NCBI GenBank assembly: GCA_022571535.1
Contig: JACZXR010000159.1
Coordinates: 1-6,209, forward strand
Length of the DNA stretch: 6,209 nucleotides
DNA from: Deltaproteobacteria bacterium
GTDB taxonomy: Bacteria > Desulfobacterota > Binatia > UBA9968 > CAXXLF01
Direction: 5' to 3'
The notes under the pieces were generated by a model that was not told the DNA's origin, searched no databases, and worked only from the letters and a program-made list of their open reading frames with translations. This document shows positions 1-5,918 of the stretch, one piece after another (position 1 is the stretch's first letter; every line of letters starts with the position of its first letter). Made by a program: the position numbers and the translations under genes.

Positions 1-408
1 GCCCTTGCCAGAATCAAGAGCTACCTCGATTACGGGATTTTTCAGCCCATACAGATAGCGGCCATCCATGCCCTCAACGGGCCTCAACAGTGTGTAGAGG
101 AAATCCGAGAACGGTACCGTCGTCGGCGAGACACCCTGGTCAATGGGTTGGATCGCATCGGGTGGAAGATCAAGCGACCTAAGGCAACCATGTTTGTGTG
201 GGCGGAGATCCCCGAGGCATGCAAGAAGATGGGCTCTCTCGATTTCTCTAAATTTCTCCTCAATAAGGCTAAGGTGGCCGTTTCGCCGGGGATCGGCTTT
301 GGTGAATACGGCGATTCCTTTGTGCGCTTTGCTCTCATCGAAAACGAGCACCGTACCCGACAAGCCGTGCGAACAATCCGAAAGGCACTGGGAAAATATC
401 TGGACTAA
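1..408 (+). CDS. AlaC-like class I/II aminotransferase, C-terminal part (5'-truncated by window edge)
   Basis: The open frame runs from the first base to TAA at 406-408 and gives the last 135 residues of a PLP-dependent fold-type I aminotransferase. It opens with ALARIKSYLDYG and continues with a segment ending KATMFVWAEIPE, then VSPGIGFGEYGD and FVRFALIEN. These match, from memory, the C-terminal domain of E. coli AlaC (glutamate-pyruvate aminotransferase) and related enzymes often annotated as aspartate or LL-diaminopimelate aminotransferases. The Arg of FVRFALIEN (visible residue 109) is the expected ligand of the substrate alpha-carboxylate. The PLP-binding lysine and the N-terminal domain lie upstream of the window. 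The stop is 2 nt before hom, so the two genes are almost certainly cotranscribed, which suggests an amino-acid role (alanine or aspartate transamination). The family is secure; the exact substrate is not. Confidence 0.9.
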   Translation, partial: ALARIKSYLDYGIFQPIQIAAIHALNGPQQCVEEIRERYRRRRDTLVNGLDRIGWKIKRPKATMFVWAEIPEACKKMGSLDFSKFLLNKAKVAVSPGIGFGEYGDSFVRFALIENEHRTRQAVRTIRKALGKYLD

Positions 409-410
409 AG

Positions 411-1721
411 ATGGCGCGATCAATCAACATAGCCCTTCTCGGGCGCGGGACCGTAGCCCAAGGGGTGATTAAATTACTATTTAAAAATCAAAGCCTTATA
501 GAGAAAAGAGTAGGTGCTACCTTAACTCTCTCCAAAGTCCTGGTAAGAAATACACGCAAGCACCGAGAATTCAAATTGCCGGCCCGGTTGCTGGTTGACA
601 CCCCTGAGAAGATTCTCAATGATCCGAAGATTGACATCGTTGTTGAGTTGATGGGTGGTTATGAACCTGCGCGCAGCTATATCTTAAAGGCCATGGAAGC
701 CGGAAAGGATGTCGTAACCGCTAACAAGGCACTTCTTGCAGTTCATGGGGAGGAGATTTTCACAAGGGCACAGAGCCATGGGATTGATATTGGATTTGAA
801 GCCAGCGTGGGGGGAGGAATCCCTATCATTAGAACCCTCAAAGAAGGATTGGCCGGAGACCGTAACCGGGCTCTTTATGCCATCCTCAACGGGACCTGCA
901 ATTACATCCTCACTACAATGGAAGACAAAGGCGAAAGCTTCCGCGAGGCCCTGGCGAACGCACAGCAGCTGGGCTATGCGGAGGCCGATCCGAGCTTTGA
1001 CATTAATGGCATAGATGTGGCGCACAAGCTGGCCATTCTGATCATCTTGGCTTTTGGAACACGGGCGAGGTACAGAGACATCTACACAGAGGGAATTCGG
1101 CAGATTGGCGCTATGGACATTTCCTATGCGAGGGAATTGGGGTACAGGATCAAACTCCTGGCCATAGCGAGACATGAAGATGGCGCCATTGATGCGCGGG
1201 TCCATCCTGCCATGGTTCCGGTGGACCATCCTTTAGCCTTGGTGAGGGGGGCCTACAATGCGATCTTTATCGATGGAGAGGCCCTGGGGCCTACCATGTA
1301 TTTTGGCCAAGGTGCGGGGATGATGCCTACGGCCACGGCAGTATTGGCCGACATCATCGAGATTGCCAGGAATCGGATCCATGGAAAGAGTTTACGTATC
1401 CCTCCACTTGGATACTCTATGAAGAGTTTAGGTCGATTTCCGATGAAAACGATCGATGATTTAAAGACCCAGTACTATCTCCGTTTCATGGTATTGGACA
1501 GGCCCGGAGTGTTAGCGCAGATTTCTGCCATCCTTGGTCACAAAGGAATCAGCATTGCCTCGGTAATTCAAAAGGAAGAAAGAAAAGGTAAATGCGTCCC
1601 TGTCATTATTCATACCCGGGCAGCTCGAGAAAGGGACCTCAAGGATGCTATCTCCCGGATTAACCAACTCAAGGTAGTGAGGGCCAAGACCGTTTACATC
1701 CGGGTTGTCGCATTTGCTTGA
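411..1721 (+). CDS. hom: Homoserine dehydrogenase with C-terminal ACT domain
   Basis: The 436-residue product has the normal length for monofunctional bacterial homoserine dehydrogenase, which reduces aspartate semialdehyde to homoserine with NAD(P)H in the cytoplasm (threonine, methionine and isoleucine branch). Visible parts: Rossmann loop GRGTVAQG at residues 11-18, TANKALL with K106, NGTCNYIL from N160, and the catalytic block EADPSFD (191-197) then IDVAHK (201-206), whose D202 and K206 correspond to the yeast D219/K223 pair. Residues about 356-430 form an ACT domain (YYLRFMVLDRPGVLAQIS), the usual site of feedback control by threonine. The third glycine of the nucleotide loop is Ala16, where most homologues have Gly. 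The ATG sits 2 nt after the aminotransferase stop with no clear Shine-Dalgarno site, so translation may depend on the upstream gene. A 271-nt structured gap follows. Confidence 0.96.
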   Translation: MARSINIALLGRGTVAQGVIKLLFKNQSLIEKRVGATLTLSKVLVRNTRKHREFKLPARLLVDTPEKILNDPKIDIVVELMGGYEPARSYILKAMEAGKDVVTANKALLAVHGEEIFTRAQSHGIDIGFEASVGGGIPIIRTLKEGLAGDRNRALYAILNGTCNYILTTMEDKGESFREALANAQQLGYAEADPSFDINGIDVAHKLAILIILAFGTRARYRDIYTEGIRQIGAMDISYARELGYRIKLLAIARHEDGAIDARVHPAMVPVDHPLALVRGAYNAIFIDGEALGPTMYFGQGAGMMPTATAVLADIIEIARNRIHGKSLRIPPLGYSMKSLGRFPMKTIDDLKTQYYLRFMVLDRPGVLAQISAILGHKGISIASVIQKEERKGKCVPVIIHTRAARERDLKDAISRINQLKVVRAKTVYIRVVAFA

Positions 1722-1992
1722 GCGAGATGAGAGCAAACAATCAAGTTATATCGAACACGGGGTTTGAATCCCCGTGTTCGACCAAAGGGGAGAGCTTCCG
1801 CTTCTCCTCTTTGGAAACCCCATCGGCTTTGTGCCCGCCTCAAGAGGCGGGATTTACATTAAATCTAAAGATTACCAACAGGGAGAAATTGCTGGGCGAC
1901 AGTCTCGCCCGGCCCCGTGGGGTCTGTTATTGTCGAATTGCCTCCGACCCAGATGCCCTCGCATCTTTCTTCAAACAAGCGGGAGAAGGTCC
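1722..1992 (+). other. Non-coding gap between hom and apgM filled with consecutive stem-loops
   Basis: This 271-nt gap sits in an operon whose other junctions are 2 nt apart or overlapping. Five inverted repeats follow one another. H1 is a perfect 12-bp stem with a 7-nt loop (1751-1762/1770-1781). H2 begins at the next base, with a 12-bp stem including one G-T pair (1782-1793/1803-1814). H3 is a 7-bp GC stem with loop CAAG (1834-1840/1845-1851). H4 is 6 bp (1894-1899/1905-1910). H5 is a short CCC/GGG hairpin at about 1914-1921. A 5-bp pair (1877-1881/1924-1928) would enclose H4 and H5. No stem is followed by a T-run, so none is a classical intrinsic terminator. It could be a cis-acting RNA structure (attenuation, processing, mRNA stability) or a repetitive palindromic element. 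No known riboswitch class was recognised. The pairings are seen directly; function is unknown. Confidence 0.7.
1982..1989 (+). promoter_or_regulatory. Ribosome binding site deciding the GTG start of apgM
   Basis: The purine stretch GGAGAAGG ends 3 nt before GTG at 1993-1995, with its GGAG core about 7 nt from the start. No ATG lies nearby in this frame. The codons from this GTG immediately give VKYIILQGDGMADYP, the expected N-terminus of the family, which supports this start over the in-frame GTG at 1774. Confidence 0.75.
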
Positions 1993-3219
1993 GTGAAATA
2001 TATCATTCTGCAAGGGGATGGCATGGCGGACTATCCTATTGAGTCCCTAGGAGGAAAGACGCCGCTTGAGGCAGCGGCAACTCCAAATATGGATTGGCTT
2101 GCCTCTCACGGGATATTCGGCCTCGCCCATACCATTCCAGAAGGATTTCCGCCAGGAAGTGATGTGGGTAATTTGAGTATTCTTGGCTATGATCCTAAAA
2201 TCTACTATACGGGCCGTGCACCGTTAGAGGCAGCCAGCATGGGGGTCCGACTGGGTCCCGAAGATATTGCCTTCCGCTGTAATCTTGTTGCCCTGAGGGA
2301 AGACGGAAAAGCTACTATCATGGAGGACTTTACGGCGGGACACATCTCCAGCGCCGAGGCCAACGAGATTATTCAGGATCTAAATCGCCAACTAGGGGAT
2401 GACAGCGTGAAATTTTACCCGGGCGTTAGTTACCGTCATCTGATGGTTTGGTACGGCGGAAGAGGAGATATTAAAACCACTCCGCCACACGACATCACCG
2501 ATAGGGAAACCGCCCCATACCTCCCGGAAGGGGATGGTGCAAAGTTCATTCGTAATCTGATGGAGCGCTCGAAGTCGCTTCTCACCCGCCATCCGATCAA
2601 CCGCGAACGGGAGAAGAGAGGAGAGAGAAGGGCAACTTCCATCTGGCTCTGGGGTCAGGGCAAGGCGCCCAACATGCCATCGCTGAACAAAAGGTTTGGC
2701 ATTAACGGAGCCGTTATCTCAGCAGTGGACCTCATCAACGGACTCGGGGTCTATGCCGGACTTGAACGAATTTCGGTGCCAGGGATCACAGGCTTTCTCG
2801 ATACAAACTTCCAAGGCAAGGGGGAATACGCGCTGGAGGCCCTGAGACAAAAAGACCTGATCTTTATCCACGTGGAGGCCCCGGATGAGGCCGGCCATAT
2901 GGGGGACGCCGCGGCAAAGGTCAAGGCCATCGAGGCCGTTGATGAAAAGGTGCTAGGGACCGTTCTTCGTGGAATGGACCGTTGGCCCGACTGGAGGCTC
3001 CTCCTCCTTCCGGATCACGCAACCCCTGTAGCTTTGAAAACCCATGTCTCCGATCCGGTTCCTTTCGTCCTCTATTCCTCGAAGGAAGAAAAGATTCCAA
3101 AGAGTCTGAGCTTTAACGAAGGTGATGCAAAGAGGACTGGAATTAATGTAAAGAAGGCTTATACCCTGATCGAGGGGCTTATTAAAGGGAGGAAACTATG
3201 GATCGAAACCTCGCATTAG
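1993..3219 (+). CDS. apgM: ApgM-type phosphoglycerate mutase / proposed homoserine kinase (alkaline phosphatase superfamily)
   Basis: The 408-residue product is a full-length archaeal-type cofactor-independent phosphoglycerate mutase homologue. All seven expected metal and phosphoryl-transfer residues are visible: D9 (QGDGMADYP), nucleophile S56 (PPGSDVGNLSILGYDP), D298 and H302 (HVEAPDEAGH), D341 and H342 (LPDHATP) and H351 (KTHVSDPVPF). IWLWGQGKAPNMPS (217-230) is also typical. Established function of the family is interconversion of 2- and 3-phosphoglycerate. However, a bacterial clade encoded next to homoserine dehydrogenase has been proposed (TIGRFAM 'proposed homoserine kinase') to phosphorylate homoserine. 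The position after hom favours the kinase role; the overlapping downstream glpX would suit a gluconeogenic mutase. Sequence alone does not settle this. The open frame extends upstream to 1774, but that part runs through the hairpins and lacks family similarity, so the GTG at 1993 is chosen. Confidence 0.93.
   Translation: MKYIILQGDGMADYPIESLGGKTPLEAAATPNMDWLASHGIFGLAHTIPEGFPPGSDVGNLSILGYDPKIYYTGRAPLEAASMGVRLGPEDIAFRCNLVALREDGKATIMEDFTAGHISSAEANEIIQDLNRQLGDDSVKFYPGVSYRHLMVWYGGRGDIKTTPPHDITDRETAPYLPEGDGAKFIRNLMERSKSLLTRHPINREREKRGERRATSIWLWGQGKAPNMPSLNKRFGINGAVISAVDLINGLGVYAGLERISVPGITGFLDTNFQGKGEYALEALRQKDLIFIHVEAPDEAGHMGDAAAKVKAIEAVDEKVLGTVLRGMDRWPDWRLLLLPDHATPVALKTHVSDPVPFVLYSSKEEKIPKSLSFNEGDAKRTGINVKKAYTLIEGLIKGRKLWIETSH
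3187..3192 (+). promoter_or_regulatory. Strong ribosome binding site of glpX inside apgM
   Basis: GGGAGG lies 5 nt before the ATG at 3198-3200 and within the last codons of apgM. It fixes the glpX start and the 22-nt gene overlap, and it allows efficient initiation independent of the upstream gene. Confidence 0.85.
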
Positions 3220-4151
3220 AGGTTGTTCGTATCACTGAGGCGGCTGCCATAGCGTGCGCTCGGTATATGGGAAGAGGAGACGAGAAGGCGGCAGATCAGG
3301 CAGCAGTGGATGCCATGCGACTCGCCTTTAACGACATCCCTATAGACGGCACGGTGGTTATAGGAGAAGGGGAGAGGGATGAGGCACCCATGCTTTTTAT
3401 TGGCGAAAAGGTGGGTTCCGGAGAGGGGCCTCCCTTGGACATTGCCCTCGATCCGTTGGAGGGGACAACCATCTGCGCCAACGGAGGTCCAAACGCCCTG
3501 TCTGTCATTGCAATGGCAGAGCAGGGGAGCTTTCTCCACTCTCCCGATACCTACATGGACAAGATCGCAGTGGGTCCGGCGGGGAAGGGGATCATTGATC
3601 TCGACAAGAGCCCTACGGAAAATCTCAAGCTACTCGCAGAGGCCAAAGGATGCCGGGTAGACGAGTTGACCGTGATTATTCTCTATCGCCCTCGACACGA
3701 GGCCTTGATTCATGAGGTCCGCAGGGCCGGGGCGCGTATCAAGCTGATCAGTGACGGAGACGTCGCAGCAGCGATTGCCACAACGAAACTCGAGACCGGC
3801 ATTCACATGATGCTTGGGATTGGGGGTTCCCCCGAGGGTGTGCTAGCTGCAGCGGCACTACGCTGCGTTGGGGGTGAAATGCAGGGCCGCTTGAAACCCA
3901 GAAATCAGCAGGAAGTTGAACGAGCCCAGGCCATGGGCATAAAGGATATGGATAAAAAATATTCCATCGAAGAGCTAGCAGGGGGGGAAGTCATGTTTGC
4001 TGCTACCGGTGTAACGGATGGCGACTACCTCAATGGGATTCACTTCTCTGCCGATGGGGCGACCAGTCAGTCCATCGTGATGCGGTCCAAGACCCGCACC
4101 ATCCGTGTCATCAACGCCACTCATCACTTTGCGTTCAAACCTGGGTTTTGA
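3198..4151 (+). CDS. glpX: Class II fructose-1,6-bisphosphatase GlpX
   Basis: The 317-residue product is a complete GlpX-type phosphatase, a metal-dependent cytosolic enzyme of the lithium-sensitive phosphatase fold that converts fructose 1,6-bisphosphate to fructose 6-phosphate in gluconeogenesis. Key residues fall at the same numbers as in E. coli GlpX: D33, E57 and D61 (GEGERDEAPM), D85, E88 and T90 (DPLEGTT), and E213 (GIGGSPEGV). This implies no insertion or deletion across the active site. ISDGDVAAAI (185-194) is also typical. The start overlaps the last 22 nt of apgM and has a strong Shine-Dalgarno sequence, so the two genes are one transcription unit. Some class II enzymes also hydrolyse sedoheptulose 1,7-bisphosphate; this cannot be judged here. 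No irregularity is visible. Confidence 0.96.
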   Translation: MDRNLALEVVRITEAAAIACARYMGRGDEKAADQAAVDAMRLAFNDIPIDGTVVIGEGERDEAPMLFIGEKVGSGEGPPLDIALDPLEGTTICANGGPNALSVIAMAEQGSFLHSPDTYMDKIAVGPAGKGIIDLDKSPTENLKLLAEAKGCRVDELTVIILYRPRHEALIHEVRRAGARIKLISDGDVAAAIATTKLETGIHMMLGIGGSPEGVLAAAALRCVGGEMQGRLKPRNQQEVERAQAMGIKDMDKKYSIEELAGGEVMFAATGVTDGDYLNGIHFSADGATSQSIVMRSKTRTIRVINATHHFAFKPGF

Positions 4152-4175
4152 ATCACTGCCGTCCATGCTGCGTCT

Positions 4176-4385
4176 GTGAAGAAAAAAAAAAGCAAAAGAA
4201 GGTTTGCGCTTATAACGGTATTCATTCTGTTGGCGGTTCTCCTCTGGATCTTCCGGAATGACCTCCAGGATCTTGCCAAGTCTGCTCGGCAAAAAATCAT
4301 CCCCGGTAAGTCCGAGAAGCCACCGCAAGAGAGGATCCTGGAACGGGAGAGAAAACAGCTTGAGGAGATCCTCAAGCGCCGCTAG
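4176..4385 (+). CDS. Small single-pass membrane protein with charged, probably helical tail (unknown function)
   Basis: The 69-residue frame begins at GTG 4176, 24 nt after the glpX stop and in the same phase. The N-terminus is very basic (MKKKKSKRRF), followed by one hydrophobic segment at about residues 10-26 (ALITVFILLAVLLWIF) and a highly charged tail ending QLEEILKRR that looks helical. By the positive-inside rule the tail would face the periplasm. No family was recognised. The start is weakly supported: there is no clear Shine-Dalgarno site, the stop of glpX blocks earlier in-frame starts, and a run of ten A (4182-4191) directly follows. A basic N-terminus plus a clean transmembrane segment argues for a real gene. 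It converges on the M23 gene; a joint envelope role is only a guess. Confidence 0.62.
   Translation: MKKKKSKRRFALITVFILLAVLLWIFRNDLQDLAKSARQKIIPGKSEKPPQERILERERKQLEEILKRR
4346..4377 (-). terminator. Possible intrinsic terminator of the minus-strand M23 gene
   Basis: A perfect 8-bp stem GCTTGAGG/CCTCAAGC with a 4-nt loop occupies 4358-4377. Read on the minus strand it is followed by TGTTTTCTCTCC, a modest T-rich tail. It lies about 100 nt beyond the M23 stop and inside the 3' end of the small convergent gene. On the plus strand no T-run follows. Caveat: the same bases encode Leu-Glu-Glu-Ile-Leu-Lys, so the palindrome may be a coding coincidence. Confidence 0.4.
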
Positions 4386-4475
4386 CGATGGTCATCCGTG
4401 TCTGATACCGTGCAGCGGAGGGCTCCTTGCCTGAGGTAGGACGGAGGATAATGAGTGGTATTGCTAAGATGTTGG
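4386..4475. other. Convergent intergenic gap without clear signal
   Basis: Ninety bases separate the convergent stops. Only weak pairings such as TCCT/AGGA (4424-4427/4438-4441) were found, without a T-run, so no terminator is called here. Confidence 0.5.
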
Positions 4476-5771
4476 TCAATCAGCTCTTTTAGAAGATGAC
4501 GAGTTTCGTTTGAGGAGTTTTCGGCGTGGATCTATAGGAGTACCATTGACGCGAACCTCATAATGCAGGTGAGAGCTCGTACTTTTTCCTGTATTTCCTA
4601 GATTGGCGATCTTCTGATTCTTGCGGACTCGATCTCCCTTTTTTACATAGATCTTAGATAGGTGCCCGTAAAGGGTGGTGATCCCCTGGCCGTGTTTTAG
4701 GACAATGGTCTTGCCATTGCCGCCTTTTATACCGGCGAACTCCACAACTGCATCCCCCGATGCATAGACTGGAGTTCCTTGCCGATTGGCAATGTCGATT
4801 CCAGAATGAAACTGCGACTTTCCTGTCCAGGGAGAACGGCGCCTTCCAAACCGGGAGCTTAGCCGCCCCTTCGTAGGCCACTCGGAGGGCATAGAGGCGA
4901 TAAGTCCCTCCAGTTCGCTCTCTAGAGAGGAGAGAAGAGTTTCCAATTCTCTTACGACCTGCTGGCCTTTTAGAGAGGATCTGCGTTTACGTGGTAGAGA
5001 ATCCTGGATTTTCTTTCGCAACCCCTTCCAGTTGACCAGAAGCTGCTGGCTAGCCTTTGCCCGGTCGCGGAGGGCTAACAGCTTCTCCTGCTGGACCTGC
5101 ACTTGAGCCCTCAACGTATTCAGCTCTTCCTTGTGCTTAGACTTCAGCTTGGTCACTTCCCCTTGGCGCTCGGCCTTCATTGCCGCCAGCCCGTCTTTGA
5201 GCCTGGTACGCAACGTGGTCACTTCCCCTTGGCGCTCGGCCTTCATTGCCGCCAGCCCGTCTTTGAGCCTGGTACGCAACGTGGTCACTTTCTCTTGGTG
5301 CTCGGCCTTCATTGCCGCCAGCCCGTCTTTGAGCCTGGTACGCAACGTGGTCACTTCCTCTTGGTGCCTGGCATTCACTGCAGCCAGTTCCTCTTTGAGC
5401 CCGGCACTCAGTGCTGTCACCTTCTCATTGAGATGGGCACCCTGAACCTTTAAATGGTCTCTTTCAAGTTTCGTTTCGGCTAAAAGTTGCTGGCTGTTCT
5501 CGATGAGTTCTTTAAGGCTCAACAGGTTTTCTCGCTGCGCCATAACCTGAGTCCTCAGGGTTGCTACCTCTACTTTGAGCTGATCACTCAGGATTTTTAT
5601 CTCTTCCCTCTCGACTTTCATCCACAAATAATCGGCAAGCAGCCACCCGCTGAGCCCCAGCAGAGTGAGCACCGCGCATGTGAAGATACGAATAAACCTT
5701 CTGGATACGACCAGATGCCTTATCCGAGTTCCCTGCTGTGGATGAATTAGAATCGAGTAGGATTTATCCAT
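4476..5771 (-). CDS. Membrane-anchored M23 (LytM-type) peptidoglycan endopeptidase with repeat-bearing coiled coil
   Basis: The 431-residue product has three parts. Residues 1-26 are a basic cytoplasmic start and about 27-49 a membrane anchor (FIRIFTCAVLTLLGL onward). Residues about 52-292 are a long charged coiled coil facing the periplasm. Residues about 299-417 are an M23 peptidase domain. The zinc ligands H322 and D326 (FHSGIDIA) and H403 (HLHYEV), and catalytic histidines H370 (LYGHL) and H401, are all present. It should therefore be an active, zinc-dependent endopeptidase that cuts peptide cross-links in the wall, unlike degenerate EnvC/NlpD-type activators. Residues 118-205 consist of four 22-residue units, three nearly identical. 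The ATG at 5771 has no strong Shine-Dalgarno site but puts the anchor at the usual place. The general architecture (anchor, coiled coil, M23) is common; its specific partner is unknown. Confidence 0.94.
   Translation of the reverse strand: MDKSYSILIHPQQGTRIRHLVVSRRFIRIFTCAVLTLLGLSGWLLADYLWMKVEREEIKILSDQLKVEVATLRTQVMAQRENLLSLKELIENSQQLLAETKLERDHLKVQGAHLNEKVTALSAGLKEELAAVNARHQEEVTTLRTRLKDGLAAMKAEHQEKVTTLRTRLKDGLAAMKAERQGEVTTLRTRLKDGLAAMKAERQGEVTKLKSKHKEELNTLRAQVQVQQEKLLALRDRAKASQQLLVNWKGLRKKIQDSLPRKRRSSLKGQQVVRELETLLSSLESELEGLIASMPSEWPTKGRLSSRFGRRRSPWTGKSQFHSGIDIANRQGTPVYASGDAVVEFAGIKGGNGKTIVLKHGQGITTLYGHLSKIYVKKGDRVRKNQKIANLGNTGKSTSSHLHYEVRVNGTPIDPRRKLLKRNSSSSKRAD
5150..5420 (-). repeat. 66-bp tandem repeat encoding 22-residue coiled-coil units
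   Basis: Units at 5150-5215 and 5216-5281 are identical over all 66 bases; the unit at 5282-5347 differs at three, and the next (to about 5413) is clearly diverged. In protein order (residues 118-139, 140-161, 162-183, 184-205) the core unit reads VTTLRTRLKDGLAAMKAERQ plus two residues. A more degenerate half unit follows from residue 206. Because 66 is divisible by three, copy-number change keeps the frame. The near identity indicates recent duplication. Confidence 0.95.
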
Positions 5772-5848
5772 ACACCATCAGATTTGCGTGACGATTTAGA
5801 AAGTCATGCTGACGCCTGCGAGTGAAAGGTCCTTATTTTTGCGAGAAG

Positions 5849-5876
5849 GGTATCCGATAATGAACTGCCATGTCAA
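5849..5876 (-). promoter_or_regulatory. Candidate sigma-70-type promoter for the M23 gene
   Basis: On the minus strand a perfect TTGACA (5876-5871) is followed after 16 nt by GATACC (5854-5849), a poor -10 matching TATAAT at three positions. It ends about 78 nt upstream of the M23 ATG. The -35 lies in a GTCAA/TTGAC dyad (5872-5876/5884-5888) that could be an operator. The weak -10 keeps confidence low. Confidence 0.33.
5856..5861 (+). promoter_or_regulatory. Candidate -10 element reading toward the structured right-hand region
   Basis: GATAAT (five of six to TATAAT) lies upstream of the inverted repeats at 5919-6205. The matching -35 position (TTATTT, 5833-5838, 17-nt spacer) is poor. It would be divergent to, and overlap, the candidate M23 promoter. 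Confidence 0.22.
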
Positions 5877-5918
5877 ACTAATGTTGACTCAATTGCGAAA
5901 AGTGTGGGCTCGGAGGAA

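Noticed and set aside
684..1229. 181-codon minus-strand frame inside hom
   Set aside because: It is fully antisense to a complete, conserved hom gene and shows no family features.
1751..1784. tRNA 3' end (T-arm-like GGGG-TTTGAAT-CCCC followed by CCA)
   Set aside because: The stem is a continuous 12-bp hairpin, the loop has T where tRNAs have C56, the acceptor strand lacks a 5' partner, and the needed upstream bases are hom coding sequence without D- or anticodon arms.
1774..1992. N-terminal extension of apgM from the in-frame GTG at 1774
   Set aside because: The 73 extra residues run through hairpins, show no family similarity, and a good ribosome binding site plus the family N-terminus support GTG 1993.
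4405..4461. Intrinsic terminator in the convergent gap (ATACC/GGTAT and TCCT/AGGA pairings)
   Set aside because: The stems are short, interrupted and not followed by a T-run on either strand.
5103..5453. Plus-strand repetitive frames opposite the M23 coiled coil
   Set aside because: They are antisense shadows of the 66-bp repeat; the minus-strand product has intact anchor and peptidase domains.
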